From the NCBI RefSeq assembly GCF_009729055.1, contig NZ_CP045484.1, forward strand, positions 2,046,001-2,110,000: a stretch of DNA of 64,000 nt, in the 5' to 3' direction. This DNA is from Sulfurisphaera ohwakuensis. Its GTDB lineage: Archaea > Thermoproteota > Thermoprotei_A > Sulfolobales > Sulfolobaceae. Both the position numbers and the translations under genes were made by a program. Each line of letters begins with the position of its first letter. Positions within the stretch are counted from its first letter, which is position 1. The notes under the pieces were generated by a model. It ran no database searches. It was not told where the DNA came from and was given only the letters and a program-made list of their open reading frames with translations. Shown piece after piece: positions 48,263 through 60,142 of this stretch.

Positions 48263-48896
48263 TCCTGCATATAACTTGGTGAGTTTCCAGTTTATAATTA
48301 CTTATAGAAAAATACTCATCTGCAACACCTTTAATTTCCTCTGAAAAATCACCATGAGGAAAAGCACCAACACCAAGTAACCAATTTTCTCCTAAATTGC
48401 ATAACTCCTCTGGTTTTACTTTTTTACCATCTTCACTTAATACACCTATTTTATACTTACTCTTTAGATCAGTTAGTTTAATGTTTAATATTTTCATTAA
48501 AGGATTTACATCATTTATTGGAACTTGACCATGCAACAAAAGCTGTTCAGCTAGTCCAATAAATCTATTGTAATTCTTAGGAGGTCTCATATTACTATTT
48601 ACGTATATAATTTTACCATCTATCGTATGAATATAAACTTCTCCCTTTATTGGAACTTTCTCTGTGAGAAACATTAAAAGCGCTAAATGTACAATGTCTG
48701 GTCTGCCTCTCTTCCGCCAATTTGGAAGGTTTTTCATTGCATGATAATGTAACGAAATGTCTAAAATTGTATGTTCTGGCTTTTTATTCCTTTTCCTTGC
48801 ATTTCTAATTACAGCTGGATGAGAAGCTATTTCTTTTGGAACTAGCTCTAGGGATGAGTCAAGTAATATAAGGTTGATTTTCACACTACTAGTCAA
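48225..48896 (-). CDS. nep1: Nep1 (Emg1), 16S rRNA pseudouridine N1-methyltransferase
   Basis: The 223-residue SPOUT protein is Nep1, which methylates a pseudouridine of 16S rRNA during small-subunit assembly. The N-terminal NLILLDSSLELVP, the segment ILDISLHYHAMKNLP near residues 44-58, RGRPDIVHLALLMFL near residues 63-77 and the knot-forming GVGAFPHGDF near residues 175-184 are all present. Start either TTG 48896 or GTG 48884. Divergent from the RNase P component 4 gene, two bases away. Confidence 0.96.
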   Translation of the reverse strand: MTSSVKINLILLDSSLELVPKEIASHPAVIRNARKRNKKPEHTILDISLHYHAMKNLPNWRKRGRPDIVHLALLMFLTEKVPIKGEVYIHTIDGKIIYVNSNMRPPKNYNRFIGLAEQLLLHGQVPINDVNPLMKILNIKLTDLKSKYKIGVLSEDGKKVKPEELCNLGENWLLGVGAFPHGDFSEEIKGVADEYFSISNYKLETHQVICRIISACLQQLGWP

Positions 48897-48898
48897 TA

Positions 48899-49225
48899 AT
48901 GGTCAGAGTAAAAAATGTGAAGATGTATAAAAAGAGATCATTACAGCTCATAAGACTCGCAATTGAGCTTGCTAAAAATAATAATATAGAGCTCGCAAGA
49001 ATGTATATAAAGCTTGCACTACTTTATTCAAGGAAATTAAAGTTTAAAATACCAATAGAGTACAAAAGATTATTTTGTAGAAAATGTTTTACTCCCCTTA
49101 TCATTGGAATCACTGAAAGAAGAAGAATAAAAAATAAAGTCTTAGTAAGAACATGTTTATATTGTGGATGGACAAGAAGATACAAATTACAGTATAAAAC
49201 AACTAATAAAAAAAGCAAAAGCTAG
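48899..49225 (+). CDS. rnp4: RNase P protein component 4 (Rpp21)
   Basis: The 108-residue protein has the Rpp21 pattern: N-terminal helices (about 8-45) and a zinc ribbon with CRKC (about 62-65) and CLYC (about 90-93). It pairs with Rpp29 on the specificity domain of RNase P RNA for tRNA 5' processing. Rich in Lys and Arg. The next gene (YhbY) starts inside it with a 62-base overlap. Confidence 0.94.
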   Translation: MVRVKNVKMYKKRSLQLIRLAIELAKNNNIELARMYIKLALLYSRKLKFKIPIEYKRLFCRKCFTPLIIGITERRRIKNKVLVRTCLYCGWTRRYKLQYKTTNKKSKS

Positions 49226-49445
49226 TCATGCAGATGTAAGAATAGGTAAAAAAGGAGTAACAGAAGAAATTATAAATGAAATAAAAAGACGGCTAAAGGA
49301 ACATAAAGTAGTTAAGATAAAAATAGGAATAGAAGTAGAAAATAGAAAAGAGTTTGCAAGAAAAATTGCTGAACTTACTGAGGCAAAACTTATTGAAGTA
49401 AGGGGATTTACATTTATTTTAGCGAAAGAAAATGATAGCAATTGA
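49164..49445 (+). CDS. YhbY/CRM-domain RNA-binding protein
   Basis: The 93-residue protein is a single CRM domain: ADVRIGKKGVTEEIINEIKRRLKEHKVVKIKIG (signature GxxG-like RIGKKG) and then KIAELTEAKLIEVRGFTFIL. CRM proteins bind precursor rRNA in ribosome assembly. It starts with GTG 49164, 62 bases inside rnp4, and overlaps the DUF371 gene by 14 bases, so the RNase P, CRM and DUF371 genes form one coupled unit. Confidence 0.88.
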   Translation: MDGQEDTNYSIKQLIKKAKASHADVRIGKKGVTEEIINEIKRRLKEHKVVKIKIGIEVENRKEFARKIAELTEAKLIEVRGFTFILAKENDSN

Positions 49446-49920
49446 TATTGTTAAAGCATATGGACATAATAACGTAAAAGCTACCCATAGAAGTACACTA
49501 GAAATTACAAAAGATAATTATCTGACTCCTAAAGGAGATTGTATTATTGGAATAAATGCTAATAAAGGAGCATATGATCTTTCCCCAGAAGTAAAACAAT
49601 TGATAAAGAAGGGTGGATATGTATATGTGATTATAAAGGTAAACGATATGATTGACATTATACATGGTTATGGTAATGAAAATTTAACTCTAGAAAATCC
49701 AAACAAAATAATTATTAGAAAATCTAATTATACAGCAGATAACTCAACAATTATGATTAAAGCGGATAAATCAGCTAAGGATATAAAAAGGGAAATAATC
49801 AAAGAACTTAAAGAAAATAAAGCTGAATTAGTGACTTATATTTTAGCATCTGACCTTCCCCTTGAAGATTCTCAGATCCTTAGAATAGTCGTTAACTGGA
49901 ACCCATCTATCCCCACCTAG
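49432..49920 (+). CDS. DUF371 protein
   Basis: The 162-residue protein begins AIDIVKAYGHNNVKATHRST and has TLEITKDNYLTPKGDCIIGI, the signature of DUF371, an archaeal family of no known function with an all-beta core and a conserved His and Asp that could be catalytic. In this unit it follows RNase P component 4 and the CRM protein, so a role in RNA metabolism is likely (inference). The end overlaps the Trm5-like gene by 78 bases. Confidence 0.85.
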   Translation: MIAIDIVKAYGHNNVKATHRSTLEITKDNYLTPKGDCIIGINANKGAYDLSPEVKQLIKKGGYVYVIIKVNDMIDIIHGYGNENLTLENPNKIIIRKSNYTADNSTIMIKADKSAKDIKREIIKELKENKAELVTYILASDLPLEDSQILRIVVNWNPSIPT

Positions 49921-50735
49921 TTTCTCTTTTGCTTCTTTTTCATTTTTTGCTAAAACATAGAATATTATCTCATCTCCAATTCTACATAACTCTTCTTTGA
50001 AATTAACAATCATAGTAGGATTATCAGCAACTATAACATTGAAAGCTTTATCTCTAAAAGGAAGAAAGGATGCATCATATTGTACAATATCAACATAACC
50101 ACGTAACTTATTAAGCCTTAAAGATTTCTTTAGCATATAAAGACCGTCAATATTTAAATCTCCAGCTACAATGTAATAACATTTTAAAAGTAAATAAAGG
50201 GTAAATGCACCATATCCACAAAATGCGTCTAAAATATATTTATTACACTCTATTTCTTTAGATAATTCTAATCTCTCATTCGCTAAACTAGGATTTACAT
50301 AAACTTTAGCAATATCAATAAAGAAATTTATATTATTTTCTCTATATATAGTAGTTGTTTTATATTCGCCCCCAATAAACTTCAGCTCATTTATTCTTAG
50401 CTCTCCTTCTACTTTTTTTCTTATAAATATCGTTTTTACTTTAGGATTTATTTTAAGTATTATTTGACTTAATAGATTTGTATCTACCTCTTTTTTAGGC
50501 GAAATTAATAAAATATCACCAATAAGATAAAAACTTCTAACTCCCGGTATTAAATCACTTAATCTGGGTGTTCTCTTTTTAATTTTTGAACAATCTACAA
50601 CTTCATATTTTTCTATTTTTTTATTGGAATTTACTTCTATGTAGATATATTTTCCATCTGTAAAAATTGAAAAAATATCTGATATAAAATTACTTATAAC
50701 ATCTATTGCCCTATTTTTTTCTACCTTTATGCATA

Positions 50736-50739
<4 letters not shown>
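49843..50739 (-). CDS. Trm5-like class I methyltransferase, shortened
   Basis: The 298-residue protein resembles the D2-D3 part of Trm5, the tRNA G37-N1 methyltransferase: [15 protein letters not shown] near residue 68, [20 protein letters not shown] near residues 115-134, [20 protein letters not shown] near 145-164 and motif [12 protein letters not shown] near 173-183. The catalytic phrase, usually NLP, is DNPTMI here, and the N-terminal D1 domain is missing. Either a variant tRNA methyltransferase or a paralogue with another target. The gene ends 78 bases inside DUF371. Confidence 0.78.
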
Positions 50740-51746
<1,007 letters not shown>

Positions 51747-51805
51747 TAATCTCCTTTTGCTTATACTATTTAAACCTTAATGTTTATGTTTATATAGGAC
51801 AAAAA

Positions 51806-52150
51806 ATGAGTATTGATGTATTTATCATTACAATTTATTTCCTTGGTTTTATTTTATTAATAAATATGTGGTTTAGATACTATAGAAAAATCATAAGAGT
51901 AGGAATAGAATATGTTGGGAATGACGCTAAGCAAGAAAACATAATTCTAAAGCCCAATGAAAAACTTAAGATTAAACTTCATGGCAAAGCAACTATTATA
52001 GTATCTGGAGTTAACCCTTGGTTAACTATAAAATATAATGGTATAAAACAGAAGATATATAAAATAAGATTATTGAACTATATTGGGGAAATAGAACTAA
52101 TTAATGAAAGTAAAATATTTACCTTATCTGTAACTATTTTAACAGAATAG
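51806..52150 (+). CDS. Hypothetical membrane-anchored beta protein
   Basis: Family not recognised. The 114-residue protein has one N-terminal transmembrane segment (about 5-23, FIITIYFLGFILLINMWF) followed by a beta-rich domain, with phrases such as LKPNEKLKIKLHGKATIIVSG. The domain probably faces the outside or the cytoplasm depending on the positive RYYRK that follows the helix, which favours a cytoplasmic side there. 14 bases before NAD kinase on the same strand. Confidence 0.6.
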   Translation: MSIDVFIITIYFLGFILLINMWFRYYRKIIRVGIEYVGNDAKQENIILKPNEKLKIKLHGKATIIVSGVNPWLTIKYNGIKQKIYKIRLLNYIGEIELINESKIFTLSVTILTE

Positions 52151-52164
52151 AGGAGAATAATTTA

Positions 52165-52911
52165 ATGAAATTGAAAATATTTACTAAAAACTCCCCTGAC
52201 GCAATTGAGTTTAGTAAATACGTTAAAAATTTGGCTGAAAACTTGGGTTTTAAGATAACTGAAAATGACCCAGATGTGGTTTTAGTAATAGGTGGCGATG
52301 GAACCTTATTAAGAGCAGTAAAAGATGGCATACCAATCTTAGGAGTGAAATTTGGACGTCGCTCAGCCTTACTAGATATAAGACCCGAAAACATTAAAGA
52401 AGCTCTTGAACTATTACAGAAAAATAAATATACAATAGAAGAATATCCTATGCTTGAGGCTAAAAGCAAAAATATAAACACAATTGCTTTTAATGAAATA
52501 GCTATTTTATTCAACAACCCGGAGACAGTATATGGTAGTGTTAATATAAAAGAAAGAAAAATTCTCTTTGAAGGAGATGGTGTACTTATAGCTACGCCAC
52601 AAGGTAGTTGGGCATGGAGCTATTCAGCAACTAGAGTCTTACTCCATAAAGATATTAATGGAATTGAAATAACGTTCATAAATCCTATTATTCCAAACAT
52701 AAAAGCTCTAATAATCCCTCAGACAGAGACAATACTTGTAAAATTGGAAGATAAAGGAAGAACACAAAATGTCAGAGTTATTAGTGACGGAGAAATTGTA
52801 GGAAATTTAATAAGTAAAGAAGACGAGGAATTAACTATAACTCTCTCTAAAAGAAAAGCAAAAATATTAAGGTTTTTTAACTTAATTGAATTTGATGGAC
52901 TATTCACATAA
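52165..52911 (+). CDS. nadK: NAD kinase
   Basis: The 248-residue protein has the GGDG motif at residues 43-46 (VIGGDGTLLR), an NE dyad in FNEIAILFN and the ATP/NAD segment GDGVLIATPQGSWAWSYSA near 133-151. It phosphorylates NAD to NADP. A Shine-Dalgarno GAGGAG at 52151-52156 lies 9 bases before the ATG. Its end overlaps nob1 by 17 bases. Confidence 0.95.
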   Translation: MKLKIFTKNSPDAIEFSKYVKNLAENLGFKITENDPDVVLVIGGDGTLLRAVKDGIPILGVKFGRRSALLDIRPENIKEALELLQKNKYTIEEYPMLEAKSKNINTIAFNEIAILFNNPETVYGSVNIKERKILFEGDGVLIATPQGSWAWSYSATRVLLHKDINGIEITFINPIIPNIKALIIPQTETILVKLEDKGRTQNVRVISDGEIVGNLISKEDEELTITLSKRKAKILRFFNLIEFDGLFT

Positions 52912-53383
52912 AATTGTTTTTGATACTGGGGCATTTTTAGCTGGTCTGCAAAACTACTATGAAAAAATATACACCAATAGTCTTGTTATAAATGAGATAA
53001 AAGATAAAAAATCTAGAGAATTATTAGACCTTGCAATTATGGCCGGAAAAATAATTATTATGGAACCAGAAGAGAATACCTTGAAAAAGACGAAGAAAAT
53101 TGCAGAAAAGATTTCTGCTTATACTCTCTCAAAAACAGATTTAAGCATAGCGGCACTTGCATATGAACTAAGACCTAGTATAGTTTTCACAGATGATTTA
53201 ACACTACAAAATTTATTATTAAATCTTGGTATAGAATTCAAATCTGTAAAATTAAATATTAGAATTAGAAATAGAAAGAAATACAAATTTATATGCAAAG
53301 CGTGCGGAAAAACATTCAGTAGATCCTATTCTTCGTGCCCATATTGTGGAAATACAATAATAGTAGTTAGTTATAATGAATGA
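52895..53383 (+). CDS. nob1: Nob1 endonuclease (PIN domain plus zinc ribbon)
   Basis: The 162-residue protein is Nob1, which cuts precursor 16S rRNA at its 3' end. The PIN domain (about 1-115) has FDTGAFL with Asp10, INEIKDKKSREL, KTDLSIAALAYE and VFTDDLTLQNLL as its acidic motifs. A zinc ribbon, CKAC and CPYC, is at about 132-151. ATG 52895 is chosen over TTG 52886. It overlaps nadK by 17 bases. Confidence 0.95.
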   Translation: MDYSHKIVFDTGAFLAGLQNYYEKIYTNSLVINEIKDKKSRELLDLAIMAGKIIIMEPEENTLKKTKKIAEKISAYTLSKTDLSIAALAYELRPSIVFTDDLTLQNLLLNLGIEFKSVKLNIRIRNRKKYKFICKACGKTFSRSYSSCPYCGNTIIVVSYNE

Positions 53384-53481
53384 TATTTTTCTATTTTAAT
53401 TTTGGATTTTAGAAATTATATAGATAGATTTTGATAATTTCTATTAAAATTAATATACCTATATTAAGAAATCATTAACAT

Positions 53482-54381
53482 ATGGATGAGAATAATTTAA
53501 AAATCCATCTTATACGGTTTATAAAGAGAATAGGCGGAAATTTAAGAATTCTATCAAGCTTATCAAATGTTCCTTTCCCCATTATTACTAAAATATATAA
53601 AAAATTACTTTTACAAGATAAATTATCAATTTTCCCCTTAATAGAAACTGAAAAGATGGGATTAAATAAAGGGGCAATATGGTGTAACAAAACTTCTTTA
53701 AAATACGATACAGCAAAACAACTAATGGGGCCTTTGACAAGTTTGTTTAGAGGAGACCTTGAAGATAATAAATTTCTTCTAATGTTTTACACAAATTATG
53801 AAAATTATTTAAATTATAGGAGTAAACTCATAACTGTTCTAGAAGAAACCTCTTCTATCTGTGAAATTTCTTATATTCGCAAATATTATAGGTTTATAAA
53901 TAATGAAGAATGTTACGATTTTAACAATAATATCTGGAAATGTAATGAAAAAGAAGTATATATCTCTTATGCTTCAGAATCTTTACTGAATCTTGATAAA
54001 AAAGATGTGGAGTTAATTGTAAATATTCAAACGAATCCCTATACTTTCCATTTTTATCATGACTTAGTTCATTTTAAGCACATTAAGAAATTTATTAAAG
54101 GATTCATGTATACTCTTGGAGACACAAATTATTTAGTAACTACAAAAGGTGACTATTTTTATGATTCTCCTTACTTATTATGGGTTGTAGAACTTGATAA
54201 TGGCACTTATATATCTCAATATCACGTTAATAAAAACGCATTAACTAAACTAACGACTGAATTGAAAGACCAAGACATTATAATCTCAACTGCAGAACTA
54301 ACATTTGCCCATGGTTTCAGTATTCCTTATGAAATATTTAAATCTAATAAATGGGTTATGCCAAAACTAGTAGTAGAATAG
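53482..54381 (+). CDS. Putative regulator, paralogous to the 46622 gene
   Basis: The 299-residue protein shares with the 46622-47326 product an N-terminal helical, probably HTH, region ([20 protein letters not shown]) and a C-terminal alpha/beta region ending [13 protein letters not shown]. The middle has Cys and Asn-rich loops and no known motif. It ends 2 bases before the acyl-CoA synthetase start and is on the same strand, so it may control or be coupled with that gene. Family unknown to me. Confidence 0.62.
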   Translation: MDENNLKIHLIRFIKRIGGNLRILSSLSNVPFPIITKIYKKLLLQDKLSIFPLIETEKMGLNKGAIWCNKTSLKYDTAKQLMGPLTSLFRGDLEDNKFLLMFYTNYENYLNYRSKLITVLEETSSICEISYIRKYYRFINNEECYDFNNNIWKCNEKEVYISYASESLLNLDKKDVELIVNIQTNPYTFHFYHDLVHFKHIKKFIKGFMYTLGDTNYLVTTKGDYFYDSPYLLWVVELDNGTYISQYHVNKNALTKLTTELKDQDIIISTAELTFAHGFSIPYEIFKSNKWVMPKLVVE

Positions 54382-54383
54382 AT

Positions 54384-56067
<1,684 letters not shown>

Positions 56068-56081
<14 letters not shown>

Positions 56082-57183
56082 AGACTTTAGAAATTTAGTA
56101 CCAGTGACAAAAGAATACGTTTATTTAAATCATGCTGCAATATCTCCTATACCTTTACCTATATTATATGAAAGCTTGAGATATTTGTTAGATATTTCAA
56201 GATACGGTTCCTTACCTGTAAATGATGAGGAAAATGATGACTTTTATCACCTTAGAGAAAAGGTTGGGAAATTAATAAATGCAGAACCAGATACAATATC
56301 TTTTATACCAAATACTAGTTTTGGAATAAATATTATAGCTCACGGTTTAGATCTTAATGAAGGTGACGAAATAGTTACTGATAGTCTAGAATTTCCTGCA
56401 GTTACGTATCCATTTTTTAAACTTAAAAAGAAAAATATAAAGATAGTAATAGTAAAACCCAGACTAGAAAATTTTGAAGATGATTTACTTTCTAGTATAA
56501 GTAAAAAAACTAGATTAATAGCTATAAGTCATGTTAGTTTTAATACTGGAGTAAAATTAGACATAAAGAAAATTTCTAAAGAAGCTAAGTCCGTAGGTGC
56601 ATACACATTAGTTGATATTATTCAAAGCGCAGGAGCAACAGAAGTAAACGTAAAAGATTTTGACATAGATTTTGCAGTTGCCGGTGGATATAAATGGTTA
56701 ATGGGTCCTCAAGGTTCTGGGTTTATGTATGTAAAAAAGGGTTTGATAGAAGATCCGCCATTTTATGGATGGAGATCATCTTCTAATTATCTTGATTTTA
56801 ACTCGGAGAATTTTATGTTGGAAAAAGGACCTAGAAGATTTGAGATTGGTACAATAGATGTAGCAGCTAATATAGCCTTAGCGAAGTCATGTGAAATCGT
56901 ATCACAGCATAAGGATGAAATATACTCAAGAATTCAAAATCTAACGGATTTTGTAATAAAGTACGCAGAAGAGCAAGGATTAGAAGTTATAACCCCGAAA
57001 AATAAAAAAGCTGGAATAGTTATAATAAAAACAAATAATCCAAAAGAATTATCAAGAAGATTACTAGAGAAGAAAATTGTAGTATCACCTAGAGGTAATG
57101 GGGTAAGAATTTCTACTCATTTCTATAATCTAGAGGATGAAGTGAAAATTGCCATAGATGAAATTAGAAAACTAGCATTTTAA
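56068..57183 (+). CDS. Class V aminotransferase/cysteine-desulfurase-like PLP enzyme
   Basis: The 371-residue protein has [12 protein letters not shown] near residue 18, [14 protein letters not shown] near 78, [13 protein letters not shown] near 152, VDIIQSAGA near 186 and the PLP-lysine motif [11 protein letters not shown] near residue 209. It lacks the active-site Cys loop of SufS/IscS enzymes, so aminotransfer or isopenicillin-epimerase-like chemistry is likely. The start overlaps the end of the acyl-CoA synthetase by 14 bases. Substrate unknown. Confidence 0.9.
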
Positions 57184-57510
57184 GTTAATATATAATTCTT
57201 CTAAATCTTCCATAATCCTAACTAGCATTCCATAAAGTATTATATCATCTATCTTATCAATGTTTTTAGCCATAGAAATTATATCTAAAAATTCTTGGAT
57301 ATTATTAGGACTTATTTTACCAGATTTTGCTAGATCCCAAATTGCTTCCTCATCTCTTTTACCTATGCACCTTTCTACTTCATTAATTACGTCTTCATAT
57401 AAACCTCTTATCCCTCTCTTAACTTTTTCCTTTAATTCCTTGTTATTTATGAATTCTTCTAGGCTTACTTTTGTTCCTAACTCAACAAGTCTATAGTTAT
57501 CCCAAAACAC
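57172..57510 (-). CDS. Hypothetical helical protein
   Basis: The family is not recognised. The 112-residue protein is all helices with charged faces (NNKELKEKVKRGIRGLYEDVINEVERCIGKRDEEAIW and IEFLDIISMAKNI), lacking the RxxxxH pair of HepT toxins. It might be a small adaptor or a nucleotide-binding regulator. It overlaps the 3' end of the class V aminotransferase by 12 bases on the other strand. The opposite-strand frame over it is less plausible. Confidence 0.6.
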   Translation of the reverse strand: MFWDNYRLVELGTKVSLEEFINNKELKEKVKRGIRGLYEDVINEVERCIGKRDEEAIWDLAKSGKISPNNIQEFLDIISMAKNIDKIDDIILYGMLVRIMEDLEELYINLKC

Positions 57511-57550
57511 GATAAAGTATTAAAAATTTTTAAAAGAAAAGTTTGTTGAC

Positions 57551-58588
57551 ATGTCAGTTAAAATTTTTAACGGGGAATTTGATATTCCAGAAAATTCAAG
57601 GTCTTTATATATTTTAGTCATAGCAACTACAGACATAAGCTTAATCCCCGGATTAACAGTAGCTGGTACCACACCGGAATTAACACATTTTACACCTGCT
57701 GCAGATGCTGAATTTTTAATTAAGGGTAAATGCTCAGTTATAAATACTGTTCCAGTTACGCCAAATGGAATTCCTACACCAGCTATCATAACTAGGGCTT
57801 CATTAGAATTTGTAAAAATACCTAGATTAGTGGTAAATGCCGGAAGTAGAATTAAACCAAATTTACCATTAATCGATTTAGGAGGAGAACCAGGAGGTGA
57901 CATTAGAAAGGGTAGTTTAAGAAAGGAAGTTGCAGAAAGAATATTAAATAATGGTGTAAGCCTTGGTGAAGAATTCTCAAATTCTTTCGACTTCCTTATT
58001 ATAGGTGAATCAATACCCGCTGGAACAACAACTGCCATGGCTGTGTTAGTCGGTTTAGGTTATGATGCTCTTGATAAAGTTAGCTCAGCATCACCGGAAA
58101 ATCCAAAAGAACTTAAGAAAAAAATAGTTTATGAAGCAATAAAAGATCTTCCCAGTGATTTAATGGGAAAATTAGCTAAACTTTCTGACCCTATGCTCTT
58201 AGGAGTTTCTGGTATAGCATTAGGATTTAAAGGAAAAATATTACTAGCTGGAGGTACTCAGATGACAGCAGCAGCTGCTATAATAAAAGAATTTAATAAA
58301 AATAAGCTTAAAGACATTGCAATTGGAACTACTAAATGGATAATTAACGATAGAAGTTCTGATATAATAGGCTTAGCTAAGGCAGTAGGAATTCCAATTT
58401 TAGCTGCATGGCTGGATTTTACTAATTCCAAGTTCGAGGGGCTAAAAGTTTATGAAAAAGGCTTTGTCAAAGAAGGAGTGGGTGCTGGAGGAGCGTCTAT
58501 TTATGCTATGAAAAGGGGTGTTACAAATGAACAAATATTAGGGAAAGTAGAAGAAATATATCAAAGAATAACTACTAATTTAATGTAA
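57551..58588 (+). CDS. cobT: Archaeal CobT-like nicotinate-nucleotide phosphoribosyltransferase
   Basis: The 345-residue protein has the archaeal CobT marks IPGLTVAGTTPELTHFTPAAD near residues 32-52, VVNAGSRIKP near 97, IGESIPAGTTTAMAV near 153-167 and LLAGGTQMTAAAA near residues 233-245. CobT activates the lower base of B12 by transferring phosphoribose, or in archaea may act with adenine. Links to the B12-dependent mutase subunit at 19776. First gene of a coupled plus-strand run. Confidence 0.93.
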   Translation: MSVKIFNGEFDIPENSRSLYILVIATTDISLIPGLTVAGTTPELTHFTPAADAEFLIKGKCSVINTVPVTPNGIPTPAIITRASLEFVKIPRLVVNAGSRIKPNLPLIDLGGEPGGDIRKGSLRKEVAERILNNGVSLGEEFSNSFDFLIIGESIPAGTTTAMAVLVGLGYDALDKVSSASPENPKELKKKIVYEAIKDLPSDLMGKLAKLSDPMLLGVSGIALGFKGKILLAGGTQMTAAAAIIKEFNKNKLKDIAIGTTKWIINDRSSDIIGLAKAVGIPILAAWLDFTNSKFEGLKVYEKGFVKEGVGAGGASIYAMKRGVTNEQILGKVEEIYQRITTNLM

Positions 58589-58902
58589 TGCAGACTGAAT
58601 TTGATTTTTTGTCAATAAGAGAAAAAATAGTATTGCTCCTTAAATATTCCGAAAGACCTTTGACCGCAAAGGAGATTAAAAAGAATTTAGGAATTCAAAA
58701 GGAGAAAGAAGTATATGAACACTTATATCACATTGCAAAGTCCTCTAAACATAAAGACTATCAACTAATCGTATATTTACCCTATTGCAGAGATTGCGGA
58801 TACATTTTTAACTTAGAAATTCCTAAAAAACCAAGTAAATGCCCAAGATGTAAAAGTGAAAATATAGAACCACCTAAGTTTCTAATCAGGGATAAAAAAT
58901 GA
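58588..58902 (+). CDS. Winged-helix plus zinc-ribbon regulator (COG3357-like)
   Basis: The 104-residue protein has a winged helix (about 8-60, LTAKEIKKNLGIQKEKEVYEHLYHIAK) and a zinc ribbon with CRDC and CPRC (about 72-91). This arrangement is typical of a small archaeal group of predicted transcription regulators. The ATG overlaps the cobT stop by one base (TAATG) and the HAD gene by 4, so it is translationally coupled with both. Confidence 0.85.
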   Translation: MQTEFDFLSIREKIVLLLKYSERPLTAKEIKKNLGIQKEKEVYEHLYHIAKSSKHKDYQLIVYLPYCRDCGYIFNLEIPKKPSKCPRCKSENIEPPKFLIRDKK

Positions 58903-59558
58903 GAAAAATCATATTTGTTGACATGGGAGAAACCTTAGTAAGCTTCTCACCAAAATTTCATCAGCCCATATATTATTTTCTAGTTAAAAAAGGATATAAT
59001 GTATCAGAGAAAAAGGTATTCAGAACAGTATATAAGTTACTTGGAAAAGACCACTTTCCCGATCCTATTTTAGGTGGTCTAAGTGTATTAGATTATAAAG
59101 AACTTTTATCAGAACTGAATATTACTCCAAAGAAATGCTTATTAGAAGAATTAAAAAATATTCCACTATTGTCAGATAAATGGGAATTATTCGAGGACTC
59201 TGAACCCTTTCTCAAGAAATTAAAAGATGAGAATTTTAAAGTAATTATGATAACTAATTCTACTAGATCTGTTTATAGAATTGTATCCGATTTAGGATTA
59301 GATAAATATCTCGATGATATCATAGCTTCATGTGATTATGGTATAATGAAACCACATCCTAGAATTTTTAGAATAGCTATAGAAAAACATGGAAAACCGA
59401 TACTACATGTAGGGGATGTCTATGAAATTGATTATTTAGGAGCCATAAGGGCTGGTATATCCCCTGTACTTTTAGATAGGTTTAATTTTTATGAAGATCT
59501 AAAAGTTAATAAGGTGAAAAATCTATTTCAACTTCTAGGATTAATAAAAAATCATTAG
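58899..59558 (+). CDS. HAD-superfamily hydrolase
   Basis: The 219-residue protein has HAD motif I FVDMGETLVSF (with the first Asp near residue 6, Gly-Glu in place of the usual second Asp), motif II MITNSTRS near 116, motif III KPHPRIF and motif IV LHVGDVYEIDYLGA near 170. With the second Asp of motif I replaced by Glu it may still be active, as in some pyrophosphatases. Overlaps the wHTH gene by 4 bases. Phosphatase or dehalogenase; substrate unknown. Confidence 0.85.
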   Translation: MRKIIFVDMGETLVSFSPKFHQPIYYFLVKKGYNVSEKKVFRTVYKLLGKDHFPDPILGGLSVLDYKELLSELNITPKKCLLEELKNIPLLSDKWELFEDSEPFLKKLKDENFKVIMITNSTRSVYRIVSDLGLDKYLDDIIASCDYGIMKPHPRIFRIAIEKHGKPILHVGDVYEIDYLGAIRAGISPVLLDRFNFYEDLKVNKVKNLFQLLGLIKNH

Positions 59559-59617
59559 AGATCTTACTTGAAGAAGTTCCTCCTCATCCTAACCCAAAGT
59601 ATGATCTAGAACAATAT

Positions 59618-60142
59618 ATGACACCTTCTTATTTAGCCTCTGAGATAATTTGGGCAGCATATTTACGAGGAGATATAGAAAATAAAGTAGTTGCAGATCT
59701 GGGATGTGGTACCGGTAAATTATGTTATGGTATTTCTATTTTGGGTGGTTATTGTTTATGTATAGACATTGATATAGAAAGCCTAAAGATAGCAAAAGAA
59801 TTCTTTGAAGAGAAGGAGCTTAACGTGGACGTAATAAACGCCGATATAAACTACTTGCAAATTAAAGCAGATACAGTTATACAGAACCCTCCCTTTGGAG
59901 TAGTAAATAAAGGAGCTGACTTATTATTTCTATCTAAAGCATTAGATATTTCCAAAACAGTATATAGCATACATAAATTTAATGAAAAATCAAGAGAACT
60001 TATATATAGATTAGGGAATGAGAAAGGATTTAATGTTACCATCTTAACGCAAAAGTTCAAAATGAACGCGTATTATCCATGGCATAAGAAAAGAATTCAT
60101 CAATTTCTAGTTGATATATATTTATTTTCTAAATCCAATTAA
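59618..60142 (+). CDS. METTL5-like RNA methyltransferase (COG2263) with unclear start
   Basis: From ATG 59618 the 174-residue protein has motif I VADLGCGTGKL near residues 22-32 and the amino-N6 type NPPF, QNPPFG near residues 89-94, which methylates adenine in RNA. The family normally opens with the EQYxTP phrase; here LEQY comes before the ATG and the same frame is open from 59510 back to two stops, with phrases such as LEILLEEVPPHPNPKYDLEQ. No ATG, GTG or TTG is available there; ATT 59525 follows an AGGTGA ribosome-binding site. The 3' end overlaps the HAD gene by 21 bases. Confidence 0.85.
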   Translation: MTPSYLASEIIWAAYLRGDIENKVVADLGCGTGKLCYGISILGGYCLCIDIDIESLKIAKEFFEEKELNVDVINADINYLQIKADTVIQNPPFGVVNKGADLLFLSKALDISKTVYSIHKFNEKSRELIYRLGNEKGFNVTILTQKFKMNAYYPWHKKRIHQFLVDIYLFSKSN

